DNA from: Bacteroidales bacterium | GTDB lineage: Bacteria; Bacteroidota; Bacteroidia; Bacteroidales; Marinilabiliaceae | NCBI GenBank assembly: GCA_012838865.1 | Contig: DUOK01000292.1 | Location: 1 to 32,112, forward strand | Reading direction: 5' to 3' | DNA: 32,112 nucleotides | Shown: positions 25,101 through 32,112 of the stretch, piece by piece | How positions within the stretch are numbered: the stretch's first letter is position 1 | Layout of the letters: the number at the start of each line of letters is the position of its first letter | Position numbers and translations under genes: made by a program | The notes under the pieces: generated by a model | Told to the model about the DNA's origin: nothing | Database searches by the model: none | What the model saw: only the letters and a program-made list of their open reading frames with translations

Positions 25101-26433
25101 GCGTATAACCCCAGGGCTCGTAATAAGATGGAAACACGGTCAGGTCCATTCCTATGAGCAGATCGTAGTAGGGCAGATTAAAAATACCGTCGTTTCCATT
25201 GAGGTAACTGGGCACAAAAATCAATTTTACCCGTTCTGCAGCATCGTTGTTCAAGTGAATATCCTGAATCTTATTGATGATGGGGTCGTAGCCCAAATCG
25301 TTCAATCCGTGGGTCAAAAAGGGATTGGGCAAAGGCTCCGAACAATCGCCCTGTTTCAATCGCTCCATCAAGTCCTTACGGGGCCCATAAGTATTGGCGG
25401 GTATCAGGAAGAAAAAAATCATCTCCCGCTTCAAATCGTCGCCATTGTTCAGCAACTGTAAGGCATCCAGAATGACATCGGCCCCCTTGTTTCGGAATTC
25501 ATAACGACCACTGCTGGCCACCAGCAGACTGTCGTCGCCCACCTGGTGTCCGAGCACACAGGAGGCCACCTTGCGCAACTGCTCCCGTGCCGCCTTCCGC
25601 TTTTCATCGTATTTTGTGCCCTCCGGCACAAAATCATTCTCAAAACCATTGGGCGTAACCACATCCACGCTCCGTTTCAAAAAATGCGCACACTCATTGG
25701 CCGTAATGTCCGACACCGTGGTAAAACAATCCACGTTGGCCGCCGCCATTTTTTCAAGGGAGTGCTTAGCCACCACCCCCAATTCCTGCGCCTTCAAATC
25801 GGCATCGTAACCGGCCATCTCATCGTACACCGGAAATCCGTTGCCGGCCAGCGAACGCCCTACAGTAGTCGCATGCGTCGTAAATAAAGTGGCGACCTGC
25901 GGCAACTTATCGCGCAAATACAGTGCGCCGCTGCCCGTCATCCACTCATTAAAGTGCGCCACCACCTTATCGGCTGCCGTCAGGTGAAACTTGTAAAAAC
26001 TCTCGACCACCACACCGGCCGCGTAGCCAAAAAGCAAGGATTCCACATAATCCCACTGCCCCGAAATACTGTCCACCTTGTAAGTCTCCCAGAGGTAGGA
26101 AAGAATTTCGTTCTTCTGCGCCATATATGGCGAGAAATCGACCAAAAACACCAGGGGACTCCCATGCACCTTCCAGCGTCCAACTTTCAGGCGGATGCCC
26201 TCAAACTGCAGGACCGCCTGCCAGTCGGCATAGGCCTTCTCATCGGGAATAAATTCCGGATTGCGTTGGGGGCCCCGCCAAACATCGGGTCCAATAAAAA
26301 TAAGCTTGTCCTGAAACTGCTGCACCAGCGTATGTGCCCGGGAGGCCAGCACCGTGTGAATGCCGCCCATCTTATTGCATACTTCCCAACTTGCCTCAAA
26401 CACATAGTCGGGCTTCAAATAACTGTCTACCAT
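22198..26433 (-). CDS. Glycogen synthase (GT3-like) - alpha-glucan phosphorylase (GT35) fusion
   Basis: This is a 1411-residue two-enzyme protein. Residues 1 to about 560 resemble eukaryotic-type glycogen synthase: EASWEVCNKMGGIHTVL at the N-terminus and the retaining E-x7-E pair E439/E447 in PSYYEPWGYTPQES. After a short linker, a DUF3417-type segment (about 575-690, NLWWSWNYQATELF) leads into alpha-glucan phosphorylase. That part includes YFSMEYGLSDVLKIFSGGLG and the pyridoxal-phosphate lysine K1166 in EASGTSGEKAELNG. One half would extend alpha-1,4-glucan from nucleotide-glucose; the other would release glucose-1-phosphate. Both active-site motif sets look intact. Fusions of this kind occur in Bacteroidota (recall), often annotated only as phosphorylase. 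It starts 28 bp after the GH57 gene and is the last gene of the operon. Confidence 0.92.
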   Translation of the reverse strand: MVDSYLKPDYVFEASWEVCNKMGGIHTVLASRAHTLVQQFQDKLIFIGPDVWRGPQRNPEFIPDEKAYADWQAVLQFEGIRLKVGRWKVHGSPLVFLVDFSPYMAQKNEILSYLWETYKVDSISGQWDYVESLLFGYAAGVVVESFYKFHLTAADKVVAHFNEWMTGSGALYLRDKLPQVATLFTTHATTVGRSLAGNGFPVYDEMAGYDADLKAQELGVVAKHSLEKMAAANVDCFTTVSDITANECAHFLKRSVDVVTPNGFENDFVPEGTKYDEKRKAAREQLRKVASCVLGHQVGDDSLLVASSGRYEFRNKGADVILDALQLLNNGDDLKREMIFFFLIPANTYGPRKDLMERLKQGDCSEPLPNPFLTHGLNDLGYDPIINKIQDIHLNNDAAERVKLIFVPSYLNGNDGIFNLPYYDLLIGMDLTVFPSYYEPWGYTPQESIAFGIPTLTSSLAGFGIWAAERSASVFDGVAVVQRNDSNHRETVEQIAGIIRSFSEAGEAQLTAAREKCRAMAGALEWDNLIKYYYQAYDIALNKVNNRREEFSALQQSEQRVRMVPVSGAAPQWKKLVVKSKLPERIAVLNELARNLWWSWNYQATELFESIDPELWGEVHKNPVQLLEKVSYEDLSRLAGDADFTERLDAVYALYCRYMEQPMLEGPSIAYFSMEYGLSDVLKIFSGGLGILAGDYLKEASDKGVNIMAVGLLYRYGYFKQALTVNGEQTARYEMQDFASLPLEEVRGADGQPLKVHIDLPGRELQAVVWKAQVGRIPLYLMDTDIPENSVQDREITHKLYGGDWENRLKQEILLGIGGIRFLEELNTPIDLYHCNEGHAALINVERLVDLVEAKYSFAEALELVKASSLFTTHTPVPAGHDKFDEDLLRVYLRHVPEKLNISWEEFMDMGREGTEVHEKFSMSVLAAKTSQEMNGVSWLHGEVSKKMFRHLWKGYFPEELHISYVTNGVHYGTWTAKEFRQLYESTFGDDFLNDVSDKQRWEKIYDVPDERVWQARVALRKRLIDYIRWRMGSGMVERHEDPTHIVDVLDTIREDALTIGFARRFATYKRAHLLFNDVERLSRIVNDPKRPVQFIFAGKAHPADGAGQGLIKHIVEISRRPEFIGKIIFLENYDMELAKRLVSGVDVWLNTPTRPLEASGTSGEKAELNGVLNFSVLDGWWYEGYKEEAGWALTDKRTFENQVFQDDLDATTIYSILENEIIPRFFEKNELGVPTGWVAYVKNSIARIAPEFTTRRMINDYGDRFYQPMFERLKNLKAGDCRLVRELAGWKRRVYAGWSSVQVLSCNMPDIAHKELGIGEHYVVEVLLDLQRLAGVELGLEMVIAEPGDDEFPPILHVEPFKEEKREGSQVRYRLDYKLNLPGSYKFGIRMFPKHEALPHKQDFGLVRWL

Positions 26434-26461
26434 CTTTCCAAAGTATTAATTCATCCTAAAA

Positions 26462-27811
26462 CTACGCTGTTGGTCCTGCCTTTTTACGGGCGGCAGGCAC
26501 TGCCTTTACCGAAGTGCGCCGTTTGCGCAACTTCCTGATTTCATCCTCCATTTTTCTGATTTTCTCCTCCCGGGCAGCCAATACTTCCGTCAGGTTGGCC
26601 AGTTCCTGATCCACATCGGACCGGGGCACCGCCGCATTCAAACGGATGCTGAAATCGCTGAGCACATTCATGTAATTGATGAAGGCCTCGTAGGGCGTTT
26701 CATAGGGATTGAAATAGGCATGTACATCGCCATCGGAGAAAAACTTGGTACACATATAATAAAAATGATCGCTCGTCTGCAGGTAATTCCACTCCTTGAG
26801 CAAACGCTCGTCCTTACACTGACTGATTTTTGGCAGAAGGGCATAGAGCTTGTCGAAAGCTTCCTGCTGCATTTCGTTGCCCAACCAGGCCGTAACATCC
26901 CTTTCCTCATCGGCCCAACTGATGGGGTAGGGCACATGCACCGCAGCTACCGGCTGCAGTGCCTCAGCCAGCTCCGAAGGCGTCGCAAAGGCCAAGCCTT
27001 TGTGCTTCAACACCTCTGCCGGCAAAGCCTCCATAAAGGCAAAAATGCCGGTCGACTTATCCTGGTGCTCCCCAAAGGTCTCGTAATCCATAAACAAATT
27101 CACCACCTCCTCGCGTTTATCGCCGGCCCGCAGCCAGTCCACAAACTTTGGGGCAGTCAGGGGCCACTCGCACCAATTGCGATTGCCAAAACGAAAGGCC
27201 AAATCATCGCTGAGTTTGAAATTCTTCAACAAGACCTTCAAGCGGGGATTGATGCTGTTGCAATAAAGATAGTTGGGACTCTTCCAGCCCAATATGTGTT
27301 TGGCCCCTTCGGTGAGCATGGCCTTAAAACCCATATCGGCCACCATCTCGCCCAGCTGATCGGAGTAAATCAACTCCGTATTTCTAAATACCGTTGGCCG
27401 TTGCCCAAAACTTTCCTCCATCAAGCGGGCGTGGCTCTCGACCTGCTCCACAAAGGCCTCCCGATTTCTCAGCGACACCAGTGAGTGGGCATAGGTTTCG
27501 GCCAGAAACTCTACGTGTCCGGTAGCCGCCAGGGCCTTAAAACTCTCCAAAACTTCTGGCGCATAAAGGCGAAACTGCTCCATAGCCATCCCCGAAATGG
27601 AAAAGGCCACCTTAAACTTCCCCTTGTGCTTCTTAAGCAACTTCAGCAGCATGGCATTGGCCGGAAGGTAGCAACGTTCCGCCACCTTGGTCATAATCCG
27701 CTCGTTGGTGTAATCGTCGAAATAATAATGGTCGTTGCCAATGTCGAAGAAGCGGTAGCGCCTAAAACGAAAGGGTTGGTGCACCTGAAAGTAGAAACAT
27801 ATGGTCTTCAT
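26462..27811 (-). CDS. GH57 family glycoside hydrolase (alpha-amylase-like)
   Basis: The 449-residue protein has no signal peptide, so it is probably a cytoplasmic alpha-glucan hydrolase or transferase. GH57 conserved regions are present: HQPF at residues 11-14, FSISG at 70-74, the AETYAHSL segment with the putative nucleophile E105, and MDYETFGEHQ with the putative acid/base D242. A Lys/Arg/Glu-rich coiled coil occupies about the last 50 residues (LAAREEKIRKMEDEIRKLRKRR). The frame extends to 27862, but the ATG at 27811 gives MKTICFYFQVHQPF, the normal GH57 N-terminus, and leaves a 53-bp gap after the glycosyltransferase gene. It likely trims or remodels glycogen with its operon partners; the exact specificity cannot be read. 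Confidence 0.92.
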   Translation of the reverse strand: MKTICFYFQVHQPFRFRRYRFFDIGNDHYYFDDYTNERIMTKVAERCYLPANAMLLKLLKKHKGKFKVAFSISGMAMEQFRLYAPEVLESFKALAATGHVEFLAETYAHSLVSLRNREAFVEQVESHARLMEESFGQRPTVFRNTELIYSDQLGEMVADMGFKAMLTEGAKHILGWKSPNYLYCNSINPRLKVLLKNFKLSDDLAFRFGNRNWCEWPLTAPKFVDWLRAGDKREEVVNLFMDYETFGEHQDKSTGIFAFMEALPAEVLKHKGLAFATPSELAEALQPVAAVHVPYPISWADEERDVTAWLGNEMQQEAFDKLYALLPKISQCKDERLLKEWNYLQTSDHFYYMCTKFFSDGDVHAYFNPYETPYEAFINYMNVLSDFSIRLNAAVPRSDVDQELANLTEVLAAREEKIRKMEDEIRKLRKRRTSVKAVPAARKKAGPTA

Positions 27812-27864
27812 AAAGCAGTATTTTAGTTTTGAATAATCCTTCCTTGAATAAAAGCACCGCAATC

Positions 27865-29154
27865 TCAGGCGCCCAGGGCCTGTTCATAGACCGCCTTAAC
27901 ATGTAAAGCCGAATTTTCCCATTTCAGTGCATCCACTTCAGCTCTTCCATGTGCCTTAAACATCTTAGCCATGCCCGGGTAATTCAATACCCCATAAATG
28001 GCATCGGCCATGGCATCCACATCCCAGAAATTGGTTTTAATGGCATAGGTCAGAATCTCGGCTACGCCCGACTGATGGGAAATCAGCACCGGAACATTGC
28101 TCTGCATGGCTTCGAGGGGACTGATGCCGAAGGGTTCCGACACCGAAGGCATCACATACAAATCACTCATGCTCAACATATCAAACACATCCTCCCCCCG
28201 CAAAAAACCTGTAAAGTGAAACCGGTCACTGATCTTCAGCTGGGCCGCCCGGCGAATCATGGGTTCCATCATATCGCCACTGCCAGCCATCACAAAACGC
28301 ACATTCTCCATTCGCTGCAACACTCTGTGCGCAGCTTCCACAAAGTATTCCGGTCCCTTTTGCATGGTAATGCGTCCCAAAAAAGTCACAATCTTTTCCT
28401 TCACCCCTTTTCGTGCCGGCTCCGCGCCATGGTTGTCGTGCGGCTCCACCGCATTGTACACGGTCACCACTTTATCGGCGGGAATACCGTACTTTTCGAT
28501 CACGATCTTCCGGGTTAGGTTACTCACCGTAATCACCATATCGGCTGCCTCCATACCCCGCTTTTCGATATCGAAAACAGCCGGATTCACACTGCCGCCA
28601 CTTCGGTCAAAATCGGTCGCATGCACATGAACCACCAGGGGCTTACCCGTAGCCTCCTTGGCAGCCATGCCGGCCGGATAGGCCAGCCAGTCGTGGGCAT
28701 GGATAACATCAAAGGCATAATCCTGGGCAATAACATTAGCTACCAGGGCATAAGCCCTGATTTCCTGCAACAAATTGGCGCCGTACTTGCCGGAAAACTC
28801 CACCAAACCCGCCTCGTTGACATTCAAAAACTCAAGCTGCTTCAACTTTTCACGTCGCGTATGCGCCCAAAACTCCTCCGGCTCCATATAAGGCACCAGC
28901 TTAGAACCCACCTCAATGTAATCGAGGGTCCGACTGAAATGCTTCAACTGCAACTGTCGGTGTTTCACAGGAATTTGATTGGCGCCCACCAGACGCATGG
29001 CCGACTGATCCTCGTCGCCATAGGCCTTAGGCACCACAAAAAGCACCTGAACATCCGGGATCTGTGACAAGCCCCGGGTCAAACCGTAGCAGGCAGTACC
29101 CAGGCCCCCGGATATATGGGGTGGAAACTCCCACCCAAACATAAGTACCCTCAT
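27865..29154 (-). CDS. Glycosyltransferase, glycogen/starch synthase-like (GT4/GT5 type)
   Basis: The 429-residue GT-B fold enzyme begins with MRVLMFGWEFPPHISGGLGTA. The GGLG loop (16-19) is the nucleotide-sugar loop of starch/glycogen synthases and GT4 enzymes. The C-terminal domain carries the retaining E-x7-E pair E340/E348 in SEPFGISPLEAM, preceded by VTFLGRITMQKGPEYFVEAA. No membrane segment is present. The start is separated by only 3 bp from the debranching enzyme stop, so the two genes are translationally close. In this context it probably elongates or primes alpha-glucan, which makes it a second synthase besides the GT3-like domain of the fusion. The donor nucleotide (ADP- or UDP-glucose) cannot be decided. 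Confidence 0.9.
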   Translation of the reverse strand: MRVLMFGWEFPPHISGGLGTACYGLTRGLSQIPDVQVLFVVPKAYGDEDQSAMRLVGANQIPVKHRQLQLKHFSRTLDYIEVGSKLVPYMEPEEFWAHTRREKLKQLEFLNVNEAGLVEFSGKYGANLLQEIRAYALVANVIAQDYAFDVIHAHDWLAYPAGMAAKEATGKPLVVHVHATDFDRSGGSVNPAVFDIEKRGMEAADMVITVSNLTRKIVIEKYGIPADKVVTVYNAVEPHDNHGAEPARKGVKEKIVTFLGRITMQKGPEYFVEAAHRVLQRMENVRFVMAGSGDMMEPMIRRAAQLKISDRFHFTGFLRGEDVFDMLSMSDLYVMPSVSEPFGISPLEAMQSNVPVLISHQSGVAEILTYAIKTNFWDVDAMADAIYGVLNYPGMAKMFKAHGRAEVDALKWENSALHVKAVYEQALGA

Positions 29155-29157
29155 AGC

Positions 29158-31098
29158 CTAATTGTATTTTTCTATCAATTTAATAATCCGGATAACTGCA
29201 GCCACATTCCAGGCCATGCTCACCGCCCCCTTACCCAGGTGGGGCGGATTGCCGTTGTAACACTCCGACAAAGTGCTCATACAGTGATTGCCCAACTCTT
29301 CTTCAAATCCCTCCACCATGCGTTTAATAAAAGGCAAGCCGCCCCTCTTGTGAATATTCAAATAAGCCTCGGCAAAAAAGCCCGCCAGCCAGGGATAAAC
29401 CGAGCCCTGGTGCAGAGCCAGGTCCCGCTCCCGCTGATTGCCTTCCAACACCCCCAAATATCTTGGGTCAGAAGGCGATAAAGTACGCAGGCCCCGTGAA
29501 GTCAGCAACTCCTTTTTCAACACATCCACCACCGACTTCGCCTTTTCGGCGTCGAGCGCCGAAAAACGCAGGGCTACTGCCAACACCTGGTTGGGGCGAA
29601 TGGAAGCGTCTTTTTCCTCCCCATCCACATAATCGTACAAACAGCCCTCCTCCTCATTCCAAAACACCTCCGCGAAGGACTGCTCCACCCTGGCTGCCAA
29701 ATCGGCAACCTGCTGCCGCTCCTCCTTGCGTCCGTGGCGCTTGCACAAAGTAGCATAATAACGCAGCGCATTGTACCACAAGGCATTGATTTCCACTGCC
29801 AATCCCGGTCGCCAGGTAACCGGCTGCCCATCCACCACCGCATCCATCCAGGTCAAAGGCCGCCCCTCTACCCGGGCATAGAGCAAGCCCGAGGCTTCAA
29901 TTCTGACACAACCATCTTTCAGACGCATATAATGCTGCAAAATCTCCACCATAGTAGCCCCATAGCGACTGCAAACATCCAAATCCGGGAACTGCAGCTC
30001 CAATTCCTGAATGGTGTAGAACACCCAAAGCGGCACATCCACATCCTTGGCCTCGGGCCGCAGCCCCAGGTTGTTCTCCGCAATATAAATCCGCCGGACC
30101 TCCGCCACAGCGTGGTCCAAAATGGCCAAAAAATCTTCCCGACGTCCTGAATACGCCATCAGTCCGGGCAGCGCCACCAGCGTATCGCGCAATCGTTCCT
30201 GATACCAATGGTAGCCGGCCAGCAATTTGATGCGTCCCTCCCTGCGCTGAACAAACTGTTCGGCAGCATTCAACAAGCTGTGCAACATGGTATCGCGCGG
30301 AATGCGCTTCTTCACCTCTTTGGTAAAGCGCGTTTTGAGTCCCCCCGGCTTCACCGGAAAAGTCCCCGCAGAAAAAACCAGCGACTCTCCCTTCTTGATC
30401 TCCATTTCAAAATAACCCGGAGCAAACAGGTCTTCCTTAAAAGGATAACCCCGGTTCTGTTCCTTAAAATACTCCATGCCCCGGTACCAATCGGGCAGGG
30501 CCAAAAACTCCCCTGCCTTACTTACCTGTAAGTGTAAGTGCGGGAATCCTTCATACATTTGCAGACGAATGCCGTTGGGCACTTCCTCGTAGCGGGTATT
30601 GGCCACCATATTTTGCTGAGTCAGCTCATGCACACTCCTGAAAGCCAGAAAGGGTTTAAAGCGAATGAGCGTAGGCGAATGCGCCTCCTCCAGCGTCACC
30701 CGCAGCAAGACCTGATCTTCCTCCTCCACCAAAAGAATTTCCGTACTCAATACCATTCCGCCCACCCGGTATACCCTCCGGGGGGTTACCTCCATGTCGT
30801 AACTCTCCAGATATTTGTGCCCCTTGGGTTCGTAGTGGCTGCCCTGGTACTTATGTATGCCCAAATTAAACACCTGCTGATGCTGCACCAGCGACAAGTC
30901 GAGCGACGAAAGCAAAACAAAGCGCCCTCCCCCAAAATGGGCTACGGGACAAACCAACATTCCGTGGTACTTTCGGGTGTTGCAGCCAATAACCGTTGTG
31001 CTGCAATAGGAGCCGGCACGATTGGTGCGCAACACCTCGCGATGCAGCGAATACTCCAAATTCACCAACTTGGTCTTGTCAAGCTTGAGATAAGTCAT
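29158..31098 (-). CDS. Glycogen debranching enzyme (amylo-alpha-1,6-glucosidase, GH133)
   Basis: The 646-residue protein is the first gene of the glycogen operon. An N-terminal GDE_N-type domain (about residues 15-230, with NTRKYHGMLV) precedes an (alpha/alpha)6 amylo-1,6-glucosidase domain. The conserved segment TWMDAVVDGQPVTWRPG (around D419 and D423), followed by VEINALWYNALRYY, is the GH133 signature. The enzyme would remove alpha-1,6-linked glucose at branch points. The open frame runs to 31227, but the upstream part looks like a chance hydrophobic stretch. The ATG at 31098 gives the usual MTYLKLDKTKLVNLEYSLHREW-like start. It is followed after 3 bp by the glycosyltransferase. Confidence 0.93.
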   Translation of the reverse strand: MTYLKLDKTKLVNLEYSLHREVLRTNRAGSYCSTTVIGCNTRKYHGMLVCPVAHFGGGRFVLLSSLDLSLVQHQQVFNLGIHKYQGSHYEPKGHKYLESYDMEVTPRRVYRVGGMVLSTEILLVEEEDQVLLRVTLEEAHSPTLIRFKPFLAFRSVHELTQQNMVANTRYEEVPNGIRLQMYEGFPHLHLQVSKAGEFLALPDWYRGMEYFKEQNRGYPFKEDLFAPGYFEMEIKKGESLVFSAGTFPVKPGGLKTRFTKEVKKRIPRDTMLHSLLNAAEQFVQRREGRIKLLAGYHWYQERLRDTLVALPGLMAYSGRREDFLAILDHAVAEVRRIYIAENNLGLRPEAKDVDVPLWVFYTIQELELQFPDLDVCSRYGATMVEILQHYMRLKDGCVRIEASGLLYARVEGRPLTWMDAVVDGQPVTWRPGLAVEINALWYNALRYYATLCKRHGRKEERQQVADLAARVEQSFAEVFWNEEEGCLYDYVDGEEKDASIRPNQVLAVALRFSALDAEKAKSVVDVLKKELLTSRGLRTLSPSDPRYLGVLEGNQRERDLALHQGSVYPWLAGFFAEAYLNIHKRGGLPFIKRMVEGFEEELGNHCMSTLSECYNGNPPHLGKGAVSMAWNVAAVIRIIKLIEKYN

Positions 31099-31215
31099 AC
31101 AATACTGAATTACAAAAGATAAAAAACCCATGGTCGCACACACAGCATGCCGACAAAAGGTTAAAACAGGAATCAACAAAAACAGTGGTAAAAAAGTACG
31201 TTTGGTTCTGAGAGT

Positions 31216-31245
31216 CAAATTAGGCAAAAAGCCTCAAAACAACAA
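31216..31245 (-). promoter_or_regulatory. Candidate promoter for the glycogen operon
   Basis: On the minus strand TTG (31243-31245), a 20-base spacer, then TAATTTG (31216-31222), one base short of TAnnTTTG. A small GGC/GCC hairpin lies in the spacer. The leader to the ATG at 31098 would be about 110 nt. Weak pattern match. Confidence 0.3.
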
Positions 31246-31321
31246 GAGCGCTGTACCAATAAATTCAAACACTCGTGTAATTTAACGGAAATTAAACATT
31301 GGCTCGAAAATTCAAACCAGC

Positions 31322-32112
31322 CTACTGCTGCACAAGCCCTTCCAAAGATCTAAATTCAAGATTCGGATAGCGTTTGACCAAATCAGCGATTTTTTGCGCT
31401 GTTTTTTTTCGAAAAGATTCAAAAGAAAGTGCGCCCGGATGGAGCGGGCGGTGCCTCAGGGCCCCCAAAATATGCTGCACCTCACGATAAAAAGCAAGCG
31501 CCTCCTCGTTAAGCCAGGCCCCGGAAAAACGATCCCAGATAAAATCCACTGCCTGCGCCGAAGGATGCAACATATCGTCGGCATAAAAACGGTAGTCGCG
31601 CAATTCGTCCATCATCAACTCGTAGGCAGGAAAATAAGCGTTACGCCCATCCTGCTCCACCAATTCCTCCACAGCCAGCAAAAGCACCGCCTTCGACAGC
31701 TGGTTGCCGTGGGCCCCATCCTTCCAGTGCCTGACGGGACTCACCGTAAAAATCACCTGCAAATCAGGATTCACCTGCCGCAAGGCCACCAGCAAGCTTT
31801 GCCAGCGTTCAACTACAGCCCGTACCGATAAACGATAGCGCTGAAAATCCCTGGCCGGAAACTTGTGACAATTCGCCACCACCTGTTGCGCCTCGCCAAG
31901 GGCATAGACCCAGGCCGTTCCAAAAGTCACCACCAAACAACGGGCCTCCTTTAAAAACGAATGCCCCTTCAGGGTAGCTGCATTGATGGCCTGCACCACC
32001 TTCCCGGCATCGGGTCCACTGAAACTGCCGTGGTGCTGAAAGCTGTGCCACAATCCGTCCCGCTCCACCAAGTCGCCCAAACCCACCTGCCGGTTCTCCA
32101 GAAAAGCCTCCA
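31322..32112 (-). CDS. GSCFA family protein, 5' end beyond the window
   Basis: About 263 codons are visible, and the frame is open to the window edge, so the N-terminus, including the GSCFA motif itself, is missing. The visible part has the family's features: LENRQVGLGDLVERDGLWHSFQHHGSFSG, LVVTFGTAWVYAL, ANCHKFPARDFQRYRLS, the block IFTVSPVRHWKDGAHGNQLSKA, and YRFYADDMLHPS. The DxxH (D-M-L-H) near the end and the VSPVRH block are compatible with an SGNH-hydrolase-like fold, so an esterase role is possible but unproven. The function of the family is unknown. It runs in the same direction as the glycogen operon, 223 bp upstream, and is probably separately transcribed. Confidence 0.88.
   Translation of the reverse strand, partial: EAFLENRQVGLGDLVERDGLWHSFQHHGSFSGPDAGKVVQAINAATLKGHSFLKEARCLVVTFGTAWVYALGEAQQVVANCHKFPARDFQRYRLSVRAVVERWQSLLVALRQVNPDLQVIFTVSPVRHWKDGAHGNQLSKAVLLLAVEELVEQDGRNAYFPAYELMMDELRDYRFYADDMLHPSAQAVDFIWDRFSGAWLNEEALAFYREVQHILGALRHRPLHPGALSFESFRKKTAQKIADLVKRYPNLEFRSLEGLVQQ

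Noticed and set aside
31099-31227. Longer N-terminus for the debranching enzyme, resembling a signal peptide
   Set aside because: The upstream 43 codons are AT-rich intergenic sequence containing a candidate promoter nearby. The family start fits the ATG at 31098, and a cytoplasmic location fits the operon.

Overview
The window looks like a chromosomal segment of a Gram-negative Bacteroidota member, probably of the Bacteroidales/Marinilabiliales type (inference). The evidence is Bacteroidota-style protein families (an RprX/RprY-like two-component pair, the GT3-GT35 glycogen synthase/phosphorylase fusion, GSCFA), LPS genes (kdsB, lptE), AT-rich promoter-like elements close to the TTG / TAnnTTTG consensus, and few Shine-Dalgarno sequences. 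Base composition is moderate and fairly even. I see no phage, insertion sequence or CRISPR array, and almost all genes are core housekeeping.

Layout. 1-176: the 3' end of a beta-galactosidase, a terminator, and tRNA-Arg(CCG) on the minus strand. 523-5581 (+): leuS, a YitT-family membrane protein and an M23 peptidase-like envelope protein. 5544-6128 (-): purN, overlapping the peptidase gene tail to tail. 6296-8568 (+): acpP-fabF-rnc, linking fatty-acid synthesis to RNase III, with a terminator-shaped hairpin inside the start of rnc. 8755-11003 (+): an RprX/RprY-like sensor kinase and response regulator, then a bidirectional terminator.

11121-19237 is all minus strand. In transcription order it holds a sigma-54 activator, lptE, a TPR-tail protein and secG; then a non-coding stretch with two copies of a four-hairpin repeat; then groES-groL; then lepA and a small outer-membrane barrel protein. 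kdsB (19394-20152, +) diverges from the sigma-54 activator gene and is followed by the branching enzyme glgB (to 22186).

22198-31098 (-) is a glycogen/alpha-glucan operon. In transcription order it encodes debranching enzyme (GH133), a GT4/5-type glycosyltransferase, a GH57 amylase-like enzyme and a 1411-residue glycogen synthase-phosphorylase fusion. It converges on glgB, so synthesis, branching, debranching and phosphorolysis are all encoded in about 11 kb. No glgC-like gene is present here. The window ends inside a GSCFA-family gene.

The most unusual items are the duplicated 105-bp unit of four consecutive hairpins (15768-16023), the hairpin plus T-run within rnc, a perfect 12-bp palindrome inside the predicted promoter of the sigma-54 activator, and the fused synthase/phosphorylase. 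All promoter calls are pattern matches by eye and should be read as candidates.
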